Origin: Pseudomonadota bacterium
Lineage (GTDB): Bacteria; Pseudomonadota; Alphaproteobacteria; Rhizobiales; Rhizobiaceae
Direction: 5' to 3'
DNA: 64,000 nucleotides
Assembly: GCA_023457435.1 (NCBI GenBank)
Contig: JAEWLS010000027.1
Location: 248,001 to 312,000, forward strand
Part shown: piece by piece, positions 7,500 to 16,937 of the stretch
Numbering within the stretch: the stretch's first letter is position 1
How the letters are laid out: each line of letters begins with the position of its first letter
Notes under the pieces: generated by a model
The model's input: only the letters and a program-made list of their open reading frames with translations
Told to the model about the DNA's origin: nothing
Database searches by the model: none
Program-made: the position numbers and the translations under genes

Positions 7500-9226
7500 T
7501 CGCCCTGCCGCGTCTTCGTCTTCCAAAGCTTTCGCTCATGCGCCGTGCGGCAGCATCGGCAGGGGGCACGCTGGTCCACTCCAGTCGCAAGTCGGGCGCC
7601 GGGCGGACACGGACGCGCATGGTGATGACCATGGTCGTCTTCTTCGTCATGTACGCCGCCATCGGCATGCGGCTCGCGCATCTCGGCTTCCTCGAGCCCG
7701 AGACTGGCGGAGGCCCGGCGCAGCGCGTCATGGCCTCGCGCCCGGACATCGTCGACCGCAACGGCGAAGTGCTGGCGACCGACATCAACACGGCCTCGCT
7801 CTTCGCCGAGCCGCGCCGCATCGTCGACGCCGACGAGGCGCTGGAGAAGCTAGCGCGCGTCCTGCCGGACCTCGACTACGAGCAGAACTATCACAAGCTG
7901 CGCAGCCAGGCCGGCTTCGTGTGGCTGCGTCGCCAGCTGACGCCGCGCCAGCAGGCCGAGATCATGGCGCTGGGCATTCCCGGAATCGGCTTCCGCACGG
8001 AGAAGCGCCGCTTCTATCCGGGCGGTGCGACGGCAGCCCACATCCTCGGCCTGACCGACATCGACAATCGCGGCATCTCCGGGATCGAGAAGTACATCGA
8101 CCAGCAAGGCCTCGCAGACCTGCGCGAGACCGGGCTCGCGAAGCCCGACGATCTGAAGCCGTTTCGTCTGTCGATAGATCTGCGCGTCCAGCACATCGTG
8201 CACGACGAACTGACACAGGCGATGAGCCGCTATCACTCGATCGCGGCCGGCGCGGTGGTGCTGAACGCCAAGACCGGCGAGGTCGTCGCGATGGCGTCGC
8301 TGCCGGACTACGATCCCAACAACCCAGTCAACGCCCACGAAAAGGACCGTCTGAACCGCATGTCGGGCGGCGTGTTCGAGATGGGATCGACGTTCAAGGG
8401 CTTCACCACTGCGATGGCGCTCGACGCCGGCGCCGTCACCCTGCGCGACACGTTCGACGCTTCGCGCCCGCTCAGCATCGGCAAGCACACCATCCGCGAT
8501 TTCCATGGAAAGGGCCGCGTGCTCTCGGTGCCGGAGATCTTCATCTATTCGTCCAATATCGGCACCGCCAAGATGGCGGAGCAGGTGTCGATCGATCAGC
8601 ATCGCGCCTTCTTCAGGCGGATCGGGCTGCTCGACCGGATGACGACCGAGCTGCCGGAGGTGGCGAAGCCGACCGAGCCGCGCGAGTGGAAGCGCATCAA
8701 CCGCATCACCATCTCGTTTGGCCATGGCGTTGCGACAACGCCGCTGCAGACCGCAGTGGCGGCGGGTGCGGTGATCAACGGCGGCATCCTGCACAATCCC
8801 ACGTTCCTGCCGCGGAACGAGAAGGAGGCAGCGCTCACCGGCGAGCGCGTGCTGCAGCCTTCGACCAGCGATTCCATGCGCTACCTGTTTCGTCTGAACG
8901 TCGAGAAGGGCTCGGGCAAGCGCGCCGACGTCCCCGGCTTCTTCGTCGGCGGCAAGACCGGCACCGCGGAGAAGGTGGTGTCCGGACGGTACTCGAGCGA
9001 CAAGCGTTTCAATGCCTTCCTGTCGGCTTTTCCGCTCAACGACCCGCAATACGTCGTTCTCGTCATTCTGGACGAGCCCAAGGCCGAGAAGCCGGGCATG
9101 GGCGCGACGTCCGGTCTCAACGCCGCTCCGGCCGTCGGCGCGATCATCAGACGGGCGGCGCCGCTGCTTGGCGTAATGCCGGAATTCGGCCATGAAAGTG
9201 CGGCCCTGCTCGTTTCCGCACGTTGA
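7496..9226 (+). CDS. ftsI: Penicillin-binding protein 3, septal peptidoglycan transpeptidase FtsI
   Basis: The product has 576 residues: a cytoplasmic tail, one membrane helix (about residues 43-60), a PBP-dimer domain and a transpeptidase domain. The acylated serine is in the STFK box (Ser298, Lys301). The SxN motif is SSN in IYSSNIGTAKM, and the KTG box is at Lys487-Gly489 (GGKTGTAEK). FtsI works with FtsW to cross-link septal peptidoglycan in the periplasm and is a beta-lactam target. The start overlaps ftsL by 4 nt. The next gene, murE, starts 42 nt after the stop. Confidence 0.95.
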   Translation: MIALPRLRLPKLSLMRRAAASAGGTLVHSSRKSGAGRTRTRMVMTMVVFFVMYAAIGMRLAHLGFLEPETGGGPAQRVMASRPDIVDRNGEVLATDINTASLFAEPRRIVDADEALEKLARVLPDLDYEQNYHKLRSQAGFVWLRRQLTPRQQAEIMALGIPGIGFRTEKRRFYPGGATAAHILGLTDIDNRGISGIEKYIDQQGLADLRETGLAKPDDLKPFRLSIDLRVQHIVHDELTQAMSRYHSIAAGAVVLNAKTGEVVAMASLPDYDPNNPVNAHEKDRLNRMSGGVFEMGSTFKGFTTAMALDAGAVTLRDTFDASRPLSIGKHTIRDFHGKGRVLSVPEIFIYSSNIGTAKMAEQVSIDQHRAFFRRIGLLDRMTTELPEVAKPTEPREWKRINRITISFGHGVATTPLQTAVAAGAVINGGILHNPTFLPRNEKEAALTGERVLQPSTSDSMRYLFRLNVEKGSGKRADVPGFFVGGKTGTAEKVVSGRYSSDKRFNAFLSAFPLNDPQYVVLVILDEPKAEKPGMGATSGLNAAPAVGAIIRRAAPLLGVMPEFGHESAALLVSAR

Positions 9227-9268
9227 TTCTTGCGGCGGGAGGGGTCTCGGCCGCACCGGGGAAACAGA

Positions 9269-10720
9269 TTGTTCGAATTGCGCAACTTAGCCGGCATTTT
9301 GCCCGTCGACGTCGATTCCGGCGTGGCGGTGGCCGGCCTGGCGACGGATTCGCGCAAGGTCGCCGCTGGCGAGCTTTTCTTCGCGTTGCCCGGCAGCAAG
9401 ACTGACGGCGCCGCGTATGCGGCGGCCGCTGCGGCCGCGGGCGCGGTGGCAGTCGTCGCCGCGAAGGGCGCCATCAAGGACGGCCTTTCCGTCCCTCTTA
9501 TCGAGGTCGACGAGCCGCGCCGCGCGCTTGCCCTCAGCGCCGCGCGCTTCTTCGGTTCGCAGCCTGCAACGATGGTGGCGGTAACCGGCACGAGCGGCAA
9601 GACTTCAGTTGCATCCTTCACGCGCCAGATCTGGGAACGACAGGGTCTAGCCGCCGCCAGCATCGGTACGACGGGCGTCTCGGCGCCTGGCCGCGAAGAG
9701 TATGGCTCGCTCACCACCCCCGATCCGATAGCGTTGCACAGGCTGCTCGCCGAACTAGCGAAGGCCGGGGTGACGCATGCCTCGATGGAAGCGTCGAGCC
9801 ACGGCCTCGATCAGCACCGACTTGATGGCGTGACGCTTTCGGCTGCGGGCTTCACCAATCTCGGCCGCGATCACATGGATTACCATCCGACGATCGAGGA
9901 GTATCATCGCGCCAAGCTCAGGCTGTTCGAGGATCTGCTCCCCAAGGGCGCGCCGGCGGTCATCTTCGCCGACGACCAGTGGTCAGGCCCGACGATCGCC
10001 GCCGCCCGTTCGGCCGGCAACACCGTGCATACCGTGGGCCGGCATGGTGACCTGCTTGTCCTGAAACGGGTCGAACACGAGCGGTCCCGCCAGCGCGCCG
10101 AGATCGAGGCTGCCGGCACGATCCACGAGATCGACCTGCCGCTTGCCGGCGAGTTCCAGATATCCAACGCGCTGGTCGCGGCGGGACTGGCCATCGTCAC
10201 AGGGACTGCGATCTCCGATGCGCTTTCCGCGCTGGAGAAGCTGAAAGGCGCCTCCGGGCGCCTCGAGCATGTCGGCACGAAAGCGAATGGCGCACCGATC
10301 TACGTGGATTATGCGCACAAGCCGGAAGCGCTGGAAAACGTGCTTTCCGCGGTTCGACCGTTCACGACCGGCCGCGTCGTCGTGGTGTTCGGCTGCGGCG
10401 GCGACCGTGATCGGGGCAAGCGCCCGATCATGGGCGAGATCGCCGCCCGTCTGGCAGACATCGTGATCGTCACCGACGACAATCCGCGCAGCGAGGAGCC
10501 GGCATCCATCCGCGCCGCCATCATGGAGGCAGCACGCGGGGCCACGGAGATAGGTGACCGCCACGCCGCGATCGAGCAGGCGATCGGGCTGCTCCAGTCG
10601 GGCGACACTCTCGTCATTGCCGGAAAGGGTCATGAGGAAGGGCAGACCGTCGGTTCGGTCACTCTGCCCTTTTCCGACCATGCCGAAGTCCGCCGCGTCC
10701 TTGCCGGGCGCGCCGCATGA
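9269..10720 (+). CDS. murE: UDP-MurNAc-tripeptide synthetase MurE (meso-diaminopimelate type)
   Basis: This Mur ligase adds the third stem-peptide residue to UDP-MurNAc-L-Ala-D-Glu. The ATP loop is VTGTSGKTSVASF and the central domain contains the TTPDP and EASSHGL segments. The C-terminal DDNPRSEEP motif is the DNPR signature of enzymes that accept meso-diaminopimelate rather than lysine, in keeping with a Gram-negative wall. No ATG fits. TTG at 9269 (reading MFELRNLAGILP) follows GGGGA by 6 nt and gives 483 residues, the usual size; TTG at 9278 or an upstream start near 9230 are alternatives. The stop overlaps murF by 4 nt. Confidence 0.9.
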   Translation: MFELRNLAGILPVDVDSGVAVAGLATDSRKVAAGELFFALPGSKTDGAAYAAAAAAAGAVAVVAAKGAIKDGLSVPLIEVDEPRRALALSAARFFGSQPATMVAVTGTSGKTSVASFTRQIWERQGLAAASIGTTGVSAPGREEYGSLTTPDPIALHRLLAELAKAGVTHASMEASSHGLDQHRLDGVTLSAAGFTNLGRDHMDYHPTIEEYHRAKLRLFEDLLPKGAPAVIFADDQWSGPTIAAARSAGNTVHTVGRHGDLLVLKRVEHERSRQRAEIEAAGTIHEIDLPLAGEFQISNALVAAGLAIVTGTAISDALSALEKLKGASGRLEHVGTKANGAPIYVDYAHKPEALENVLSAVRPFTTGRVVVVFGCGGDRDRGKRPIMGEIAARLADIVIVTDDNPRSEEPASIRAAIMEAARGATEIGDRHAAIEQAIGLLQSGDTLVIAGKGHEEGQTVGSVTLPFSDHAEVRRVLAGRAA

Positions 10721-12153
10721 GCGCGCTCTGGTCGTCAGGGGACCTGGTCGCGGCGATGGGCGGACGCCCGGTCGGGCGGCTGCCTGACGCTATCAACGGC
10801 ATCTCGATCGACACGCGCACGCTTAGGGAGGGCGACGCGTTCTTCGCCATCAAGGGCGACCAGTTCGACGGCCACGATTTCGCTACCGCGGCCATGGCCG
10901 CCGGTGCTGGCCTGCTGGTCGTCTCTGAGGCTCGGCTACCGTCGCTCGGTCGTCTTTCGGTGCCGATGATCGTCGTCGACGATGTGCTCGAAGCTATGGT
11001 GAAGGCCGGTCTCGCCGCCCGTGCGCGAAGCAAGGCCAAGATCATCGCGGTCACCGGCTCTGCGGGCAAGACGACGACCAAGGAGGCGCTGCGTCTCGCG
11101 CTCTCGGCCGTCGGCAAGGTCCATGCGTCCGACAAATCGTTTAACAATCACTGGGGCGTGCCGCTCACTCTCGCGCGGCTCCCGGCCGACGCCGATTATG
11201 CCGTGTTCGAGATAGGCATGAACCATGCCGGGGAAATCCGGCCTTTGGTCTCCATGGTGCGCCCGCATGTTGCGATCGTCACGCTGATCGCGGCCGCGCA
11301 TCTCGGACATTTCCGAAACCTCGACGAGATCGCGCTGGCAAAGGCCGAGATATTCGAAGGCGTGGAGCCCGAGGGCCACGCGCTGATCAACCGAGACGAC
11401 GCTCGCTACAAGTCCCTGGAGAAGCAGGCGCGACGTGCCGGGGTGGAACATGTCTGGGGTTTCGGCGAGCACGCCAGGGCAAACTTCCGTCTGCTCTCCT
11501 ATGAGCCGGTTGCGGGCGGCGCGTCAGCCACTGTTCGCATGGCGGGAGAGGACTTCTCGGTCCGCCTTGGCGCCCCCGGCCGCCATATCGCGCAGAATGC
11601 GATGGCCGTTCTGGGCGCCGCTTATCTGGCGGGCGCGGACGTCGCGAAGGTTTCCGCGGCGCTGGCTGCTCTGGAACCGGAAAAAGGTCGCGGGCGGCAA
11701 CACATGCTGCGCCTGCGCGACGGCTCCTTCACGCTCATCGACGAGAGTTACAACGCCAATCCGGCGTCGGTGAAGGCGGCCCTGGAACTGCTTGCAGCGA
11801 CCCCCGTAGGCGAAGGCGGACGGCGCGTCGCAGTGCTTGGCGACATGCTCGAACTCGGCGCACATGCACAGAAGCTTCATGCGGGCCTGGCACCGGTTCT
11901 GGTCGAGAATGGCATCGAGGTGGCGCTGCTCGCCGGCGCCGAGATGCGAGCTCTCGCAGACAAGCTGCCGGATACGCTGTCCGTCGTTCATCGGGCAACG
12001 ATCGAGGAACTGCTGCCGCTGGTCCTGAACAACGTGAAGGCGGGGGACGCCGTTATGGTCAAGTCGTCGAACGGCATCGGCTCGTCGCGTATCGTCGACG
12101 CATTGCTCAAGAAACATCAGCCGCCTGCCGACGGCAGCGCGGACGCCGCCTGA
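10717..12153 (+). CDS. murF: UDP-MurNAc-tripeptide:D-alanyl-D-alanine ligase MurF
   Basis: The 478-residue Mur ligase attaches D-Ala-D-Ala to complete the pentapeptide precursor. The N-terminal uridine-binding domain contains NGISIDTRTLREGDAFFAI, the ATP loop is AVTGSAGKTTTKEAL and the central domain has FNNHWGVPLTLARL and the FEIGMNHAGEI block typical of MurF. The C-terminal domain carries DESYNANPASVKAAL. The start overlaps the murE stop by 4 nt. mraY follows after 19 nt. Confidence 0.95.
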   Translation: MSALWSSGDLVAAMGGRPVGRLPDAINGISIDTRTLREGDAFFAIKGDQFDGHDFATAAMAAGAGLLVVSEARLPSLGRLSVPMIVVDDVLEAMVKAGLAARARSKAKIIAVTGSAGKTTTKEALRLALSAVGKVHASDKSFNNHWGVPLTLARLPADADYAVFEIGMNHAGEIRPLVSMVRPHVAIVTLIAAAHLGHFRNLDEIALAKAEIFEGVEPEGHALINRDDARYKSLEKQARRAGVEHVWGFGEHARANFRLLSYEPVAGGASATVRMAGEDFSVRLGAPGRHIAQNAMAVLGAAYLAGADVAKVSAALAALEPEKGRGRQHMLRLRDGSFTLIDESYNANPASVKAALELLAATPVGEGGRRVAVLGDMLELGAHAQKLHAGLAPVLVENGIEVALLAGAEMRALADKLPDTLSVVHRATIEELLPLVLNNVKAGDAVMVKSSNGIGSSRIVDALLKKHQPPADGSADAA

Positions 12154-12172
12154 TGGCGAGGGGGAAACGCTC

Positions 12173-13255
12173 ATGCTGATGTTTCTCGTTGAATTCGCGG
12201 AGGAAATCTCCGCGTTCAACGTATTCCGCTATATCACCTTCCGCACTGGCGGGGCCCTGATCACATCGGCGATCATCGTCTTCCTGTTCGGCCCGCGCAT
12301 CATCGCGGCGCTGCGCATCCGCCAGGGCAAGGGCCAGCCGATCCGCGCCGACGGTCCTCAGACGCATTTCAAGAAATCCGGCACGCCGACGATGGGCGGA
12401 CTGATGATGCTGTCGGGCATCATCGGTTCGTCGCTGCTCTGGGCGAACCTTTCGTCGGTCTACGTCTGGACCGTGCTGCTCGTGACCGTCAGCTTTGGCG
12501 CCATCGGCTTCTACGACGACTACCTGAAGGTCACGAAGCAATCGCATCTGGGTGTGTCCGGGCGCTGGCGGCTCGCGGCAGAATTCTTGATCGCGGGCAT
12601 CGCGGCCTGGGTGATCATGCGGGCAGGCCAGGCGCCGTTCTCGTCGTCGCTGACCATACCGTTCGTGAAGGACTTCCTGATCAACCTGTCCTGGTTCTTC
12701 ATCCCCTTCGGCGCCTTCGTCGTTGTCGGGGCAGGCAACGCCGTGAACCTGACCGATGGGCTCGACGGCCTGGCGATCGTTCCGATCATGGTCGCGGCGG
12801 CCGCGTTCGGTCTCATTGCCTACCTTTCCGGCAACGCGATCTTCGCCGATTACCTGCAGATTCACTTCGTGCCCGGCACGGGCGAACTCGCGGTGCTGCT
12901 CGGCGCGGTGATCGGAGCGGGCCTCGGGTTCCTGTGGTTCAACGCACCGCCGGCGGCCATCTTCATGGGCGACACCGGCTCGCTGGCGCTCGGCGGCCTG
13001 ATCGGCACCACCGCGGTAGCCACCAAGCACGAGATCGTCATGGCGATCATCGGCGGCCTGTTCGTCATGGAAGCGCTCTCGGTGATCATCCAGGTGGGCT
13101 ACTTCAAGATGACCGGCCGGCGGGTGTTCCTCATGGCGCCGATCCACCATCACTTCGAGAAGCTCGGCTGGACAGAGAGCCAGGTCGTAATCCGCTTCTG
13201 GATCATCGCGGTCATACTCGCGATGGTCGGCCTGTCCACGCTCAAGCTTCGCTAG
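12173..13255 (+). CDS. mraY: Phospho-MurNAc-pentapeptide transferase MraY (lipid I synthase)
   Basis: This polytopic membrane enzyme of 360 residues with about ten helices transfers phospho-MurNAc-pentapeptide to undecaprenyl phosphate. Key segments are KKSGTPTMGG (about residues 67-76), the FYDDYLKV aspartates (about 115), NAVNLTDGLDGLA (about 190), the FMGDTGSLALGG loop (about 264) and the terminal MAPIHHHFEKLGW histidine cluster. The ATG has GAGGGGGAAA just upstream. It sits between murF and murD, the usual order. Confidence 0.97.
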   Translation: MLMFLVEFAEEISAFNVFRYITFRTGGALITSAIIVFLFGPRIIAALRIRQGKGQPIRADGPQTHFKKSGTPTMGGLMMLSGIIGSSLLWANLSSVYVWTVLLVTVSFGAIGFYDDYLKVTKQSHLGVSGRWRLAAEFLIAGIAAWVIMRAGQAPFSSSLTIPFVKDFLINLSWFFIPFGAFVVVGAGNAVNLTDGLDGLAIVPIMVAAAAFGLIAYLSGNAIFADYLQIHFVPGTGELAVLLGAVIGAGLGFLWFNAPPAAIFMGDTGSLALGGLIGTTAVATKHEIVMAIIGGLFVMEALSVIIQVGYFKMTGRRVFLMAPIHHHFEKLGWTESQVVIRFWIIAVILAMVGLSTLKLR

Positions 13256-13258
13256 ACG

Positions 13259-14656
13259 ATGGTCCCCGTCCGCAGCCTCGCCGGCAAGAAAGTAGCGCTG
13301 TTCGGGCTCGGCGGGTCCGGCCTTGCGACAGCGGAGGCTCTCGCCGAAGGCGGGGCTGAGGTGACGGCGTGGGACGACAATCCAGACAGCGTCGCGAAGG
13401 CCGCGATGCAGGGAATCGACACCATCGACCTGCGCAAGGCCGACTGGCGCGCCTTCACGTCCTTCGTGCTTTCGCCAGGCGTGCCGCTGACGCACCCGAA
13501 ACCCCACTGGACTGTCGATCTGGCGAACTCCGCCGGGGTCGAGGTCATCGGCGACGTCGAGCTGTTCGCGCGCGAGCGCAGGGCGACAGCGCCGCAGTCC
13601 AACCTGATCGCAATCACCGGGACCAACGGCAAGTCGACCACGACCGCACTCATTGCGCACATGCTCGCGCATGCCGGCCGCGACAGCCAGATGGGCGGCA
13701 ACATTGGCCGCGCAGTTCTGACGCTCGAGCCGCCGTCGGCAACCCGCAACTACGTCGTCGAGTGCTCTTCGTACCAGATCGACCTCGCGCCGTCGCTCAA
13801 CCCGACCGCCGGCATATTGCTGAACATCACGCCCGACCACATCGACCGCCACGGTACGGTCCAGCACTATGCGGACGTGAAGGCGCGGCTCGTGGAAGGC
13901 AGCGACACCGCGATCGTCGGCGTCGACGATACCTATTGCGCGCGGATCGCCGAGCGGCTGAAACGGACCGGAAAGCCCGTGGTGCGCATCTCGAAGCGGC
14001 TCGCCGTGACCGACGGGCTCTACGCCGACGGCACCTCGCTGATCCACGTCGAGCATGGCAACACGAGGCCGGTCGCCTCGCTCGAAGGCATCGGCTCGCT
14101 GCGTGGCCAGCACAATGCGCAGAACGCGCTTGCCGCCGTGGCGGCCTGTATGCGCGTCGGCCTCGCGGAGCACGAGATCCAGGCCGGCCTTGCCAGCTTT
14201 CCAGGGCTCGCTCACCGCATGGAGCGCGTCGGCCAGAAGGATCGCGTGCTTTTCGTCAACGATTCGAAGGCCACCAACGCCGACGCTGCGGCGCCGGCAC
14301 TTTCCTCGTTTCCGCGCATTTACTGGATCGCCGGGGGCCTGCCCAAGGAGGGCGGCATCGAAAGCCTGCGCGGCTGGTTCTCGCGCATTGCGAAGGCCTA
14401 CCTGATCGGCGAGGCGGCTCCGGCCTTCTCGGCGACTCTAGGAGAGGCCGTACCTTACGAAATTTCCGGCACGCTTCAGGCTGCCATCGAGCATGCCGCC
14501 GAAGACGCGGCGCGCGATGCTGCTGGCGAGAGCGTGGTGCTGCTGTCGCCCGCCTGCGCCAGCTTCGATCAGTTTCGCAATTTCGAGGTGCGCGGCGACG
14601 CGTTCCGAACCGCCGTGCGCGCACTGCCCGGCGTCACGCCGATTGGAGCCTCATGA
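13259..14656 (+). CDS. murD: UDP-MurNAc-L-alanine:D-glutamate ligase MurD
   Basis: The 465-residue Mur ligase adds D-Glu to UDP-MurNAc-L-Ala. The N-terminal Rossmann-like domain starts KKVALFGLGGSGLATAEAL. The ATP loop is ITGTNGKSTTTALI, the central region includes NIGRAVL, ECSSYQIDL and NITPDHIDRHG, and the C-terminal part has FVNDSKATNADAAAPAL and LLSPACASFDQFRNFEVRGDAF. It begins 3 nt after mraY. Its stop overlaps the ftsW start. Confidence 0.96.
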   Translation: MVPVRSLAGKKVALFGLGGSGLATAEALAEGGAEVTAWDDNPDSVAKAAMQGIDTIDLRKADWRAFTSFVLSPGVPLTHPKPHWTVDLANSAGVEVIGDVELFARERRATAPQSNLIAITGTNGKSTTTALIAHMLAHAGRDSQMGGNIGRAVLTLEPPSATRNYVVECSSYQIDLAPSLNPTAGILLNITPDHIDRHGTVQHYADVKARLVEGSDTAIVGVDDTYCARIAERLKRTGKPVVRISKRLAVTDGLYADGTSLIHVEHGNTRPVASLEGIGSLRGQHNAQNALAAVAACMRVGLAEHEIQAGLASFPGLAHRMERVGQKDRVLFVNDSKATNADAAAPALSSFPRIYWIAGGLPKEGGIESLRGWFSRIAKAYLIGEAAPAFSATLGEAVPYEISGTLQAAIEHAAEDAARDAAGESVVLLSPACASFDQFRNFEVRGDAFRTAVRALPGVTPIGAS

Positions 14657-15810
14657 TGGTAAGCCGCGTCGAACGGGGACCGGTGGCAAACTGGTGGTGG
14701 ACGATCGACCGCTGGTTCCTCGCAGCATTCCTCGCACTGATGGTGCTCGGCGTGGTCCTGTCGTTCGCGGCAAGTCCGGCCGTGGCGGAGCGCATCGGGC
14801 TGGAATCCTACCATTTCGTGTCCCGCCAGGTCATGTTCATGCTGCCGGCGGTCGTCGTGATGATCGCGGTCTCGTTCCTCGATCCGCGCAATGTGCGCCG
14901 TCTCGCACTGCTCACACTCGCCGGCTCGCTGCTGCTGATGGTGGCGGCGCTCTATATCGGCGTCGAGGTCAAGGGTTCGCGCCGGTGGATCTACATGGCG
15001 GGGGTGTCGATTCAGCCCTCCGAGTATCTCAAGCCGGCCTTCGTGGTGATCTGCGCGTGGCTCTTCTCGGAAAAGTCGCGCAACCCCGACATTCCCGGCA
15101 ATCTCTTCGCAACAATGATGCTCGGCGTCGTGATCACGCTGCTGGTCGCGCAACCCGATCTCGGGCAGACCCTGCTGGTCCTCGGCTCGTGGGGCGTGAT
15201 GTTCTTCATGGCCGGCCTTTCGTGGTTCTGGATCCTGCTGCTCGGAGGCGCGGCCGCGGGCGGCGCCGCCCTTGCCTACACGGTGTTCCCGCACGTCGCG
15301 GGGCGCATCGATCGCTTCCTCACCGGCGAGGGCGACACCTACCAGGTAGACATGGCGCATGAAGCGATGGTGCGCGGCGGCTGGTTCGGTCAAGGTCCGG
15401 GCGAGGGTTCGGTCAAGCGCATCCTGCCGGACAGCCACACGGACTTCGTGTTCGCAGTGGCCGCGGAGGAGTTCGGCCTTATCCTCTGCTTCATCATCGG
15501 AGCGTTGTTCGCCTTCGTCGTCTTGCGCGGCCTGCTTACGGCATCGCGCGAGCATGACGACTTCAACCGCCTGGCCATCGGCGGGCTGGTGACGATCTTC
15601 GGCTTCCAGTCGATCATCAATATGGGGGTCAATGTACAGCTCCTGCCAGCGAAGGGGATGACGCTGCCGTTTATCTCCTATGGCGGCTCGTCGCTGCTCG
15701 CGATGGCGATCTCCATGGGTATGGTGCTCGCACTCACCCGCAAGCGGCCGGAGAAGCGCACTCAGATTGGGCTGAACTTCGGGGCGCAACGCCCGGTACC
15801 GGCCGAGTGA
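14653..15810 (+). CDS. ftsW: Septal peptidoglycan glycosyltransferase FtsW (SEDS family)
   Basis: The 385-residue polytopic SEDS protein polymerises lipid II at the septum together with FtsI. It has about ten hydrophobic helices. Family landmarks are KGSRRWIYMAGVSIQPSEYLKPAFV (which holds the QPSE motif), AQPDLGQTLLV and the C-terminal LLPAKGMTLPFISYGGSS. Two adjacent starts, ATG at 14653 (overlapping murD by 4 nt) and ATG at 14656, cannot be told apart. The stop shares one base with the murG ATG. A much longer in-frame extension upstream is the open alternate frame of murD and is not real. Confidence 0.95.
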   Translation: MMVSRVERGPVANWWWTIDRWFLAAFLALMVLGVVLSFAASPAVAERIGLESYHFVSRQVMFMLPAVVVMIAVSFLDPRNVRRLALLTLAGSLLLMVAALYIGVEVKGSRRWIYMAGVSIQPSEYLKPAFVVICAWLFSEKSRNPDIPGNLFATMMLGVVITLLVAQPDLGQTLLVLGSWGVMFFMAGLSWFWILLLGGAAAGGAALAYTVFPHVAGRIDRFLTGEGDTYQVDMAHEAMVRGGWFGQGPGEGSVKRILPDSHTDFVFAVAAEEFGLILCFIIGALFAFVVLRGLLTASREHDDFNRLAIGGLVTIFGFQSIINMGVNVQLLPAKGMTLPFISYGGSSLLAMAISMGMVLALTRKRPEKRTQIGLNFGAQRPVPAE

Positions 15811-16937
15811 TGGCAACCGGCACTATCCTGCTATCCGCAGGCGGCACCGGCGGGCACCTGTTCCCCGCCGAAGCGCTGGCGCACGAGCTGATCGCGCGCG
15901 GCTATGACGTCGATCTCGTCACGGATTCGCGCGCAGAGCGTTTCGCCGGCAAGTTTCCGGCCCGTGCGATCCACACCGTTGCCTCGGCAACGCCGGGCGG
16001 CCGCAATCCCCTGGCGCTGATCAAAGCGGGGCTAACGATCTGGCGCGGCGTGCACGAATCCTCGGCGCTGATTGCCAGACTGAAGCCGACGGCAGTCGTC
16101 GGCTTTGGCGGTTACCCAACGCTGCCGCCGCTGTTCGCCGCAACCCGCCGCCGCGTGCCGACGCTCATTCACGAGCAGAACGCGGTGATGGGGCGCGCCA
16201 ACAAGGCACTGGCCGGGCGCGTCACTGCCATCGCCGGCGGCTTCCTGCCGGAAGGGCAGGGTCCGCACGCCGGCAAGATCGTCGTCACCGGCAATCCCGT
16301 ACGGCCCGCCGTCATCGCCGCATCCGAGATTCCCTACGCACCCGCGGGCGATAGCGAGAAGTTCCGGCTACTGGTGTTCGGCGGCAGCCAGGGTGCGCAG
16401 TTCTTCTCGACCGCGATCCCGAAGGCGATAGCGCATCTCGGCGAGGCGGATCGCAGCCGCCTGACTATCGTGCAGCAGGCGCGGCCCGAGGATGAGGCCT
16501 CCGTGCACGCCGCCTATCAGGCCCTGGGCGTGCCGGCCGAAGTCTCGCCATTCTTCGGCGACATGGCCGCGCGCATTGCGGCGGCGCATCTCGTGATCTC
16601 GCGTTCGGGGGCCTCGACGGTATCCGAACTCGCCGCCATAGGCCGCCCCGCGATCCTGGTGCCTTATCCTCATGCGCTCGACCACGACCAGTCGGCGAAC
16701 GCCGCCGCACTGGCTGCGTCCGGCGGCGCCGAGGTGCGTCAGCAATCGACGCTGTCGCCGGAGGTCCTGGCGGGGCTGATCGCGGATGCGATGGCTAACC
16801 CGGCGAAGCTTGCGGAGCGCGCCGCCGCGGCGCATGCGACCGGACGTCCGGAGGCCACAAGGTTGCTCGCCGATCTCACAGAAGCTATTGCCTCGGGCGT
16901 AAGCGCAGCGGAATTCAAGGGGAGAGCGCGGGCATGA
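15810..16937 (+). CDS. murG: UDP-GlcNAc:lipid I GlcNAc transferase MurG (lipid II synthase)
   Basis: The 375-residue GT28-type glycosyltransferase makes lipid II at the inner face of the membrane. The N-terminal G loop is LLSAGGTGGHLFPAEALA, followed by VVGFGGYPTLPP and LIHEQNAVMGRANK. The C-terminal donor domain contains LVFGGSQGAQFFS and the SRSGASTVSELAAIGRPAILVPYPHA block that binds UDP-GlcNAc. The ATG at 15810 follows the ftsW stop with a 1-base overlap. The murC start overlaps the stop by 4 nt. Confidence 0.96.
   Translation: MATGTILLSAGGTGGHLFPAEALAHELIARGYDVDLVTDSRAERFAGKFPARAIHTVASATPGGRNPLALIKAGLTIWRGVHESSALIARLKPTAVVGFGGYPTLPPLFAATRRRVPTLIHEQNAVMGRANKALAGRVTAIAGGFLPEGQGPHAGKIVVTGNPVRPAVIAASEIPYAPAGDSEKFRLLVFGGSQGAQFFSTAIPKAIAHLGEADRSRLTIVQQARPEDEASVHAAYQALGVPAEVSPFFGDMAARIAAAHLVISRSGASTVSELAAIGRPAILVPYPHALDHDQSANAAALAASGGAEVRQQSTLSPEVLAGLIADAMANPAKLAERAAAAHATGRPEATRLLADLTEAIASGVSAAEFKGRARA

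Noticed and set aside
12107..14215. 702-codon minus-strand frame opposite mraY-murD
   Set aside because: It is antisense to two intact dcw genes and has no family resemblance.
13369..15810. 813-codon plus-strand frame that could look like a fusion protein with FtsW
   Set aside because: Its first 428 codons are the alternate frame of murD. Only the part from 14653 is FtsW.
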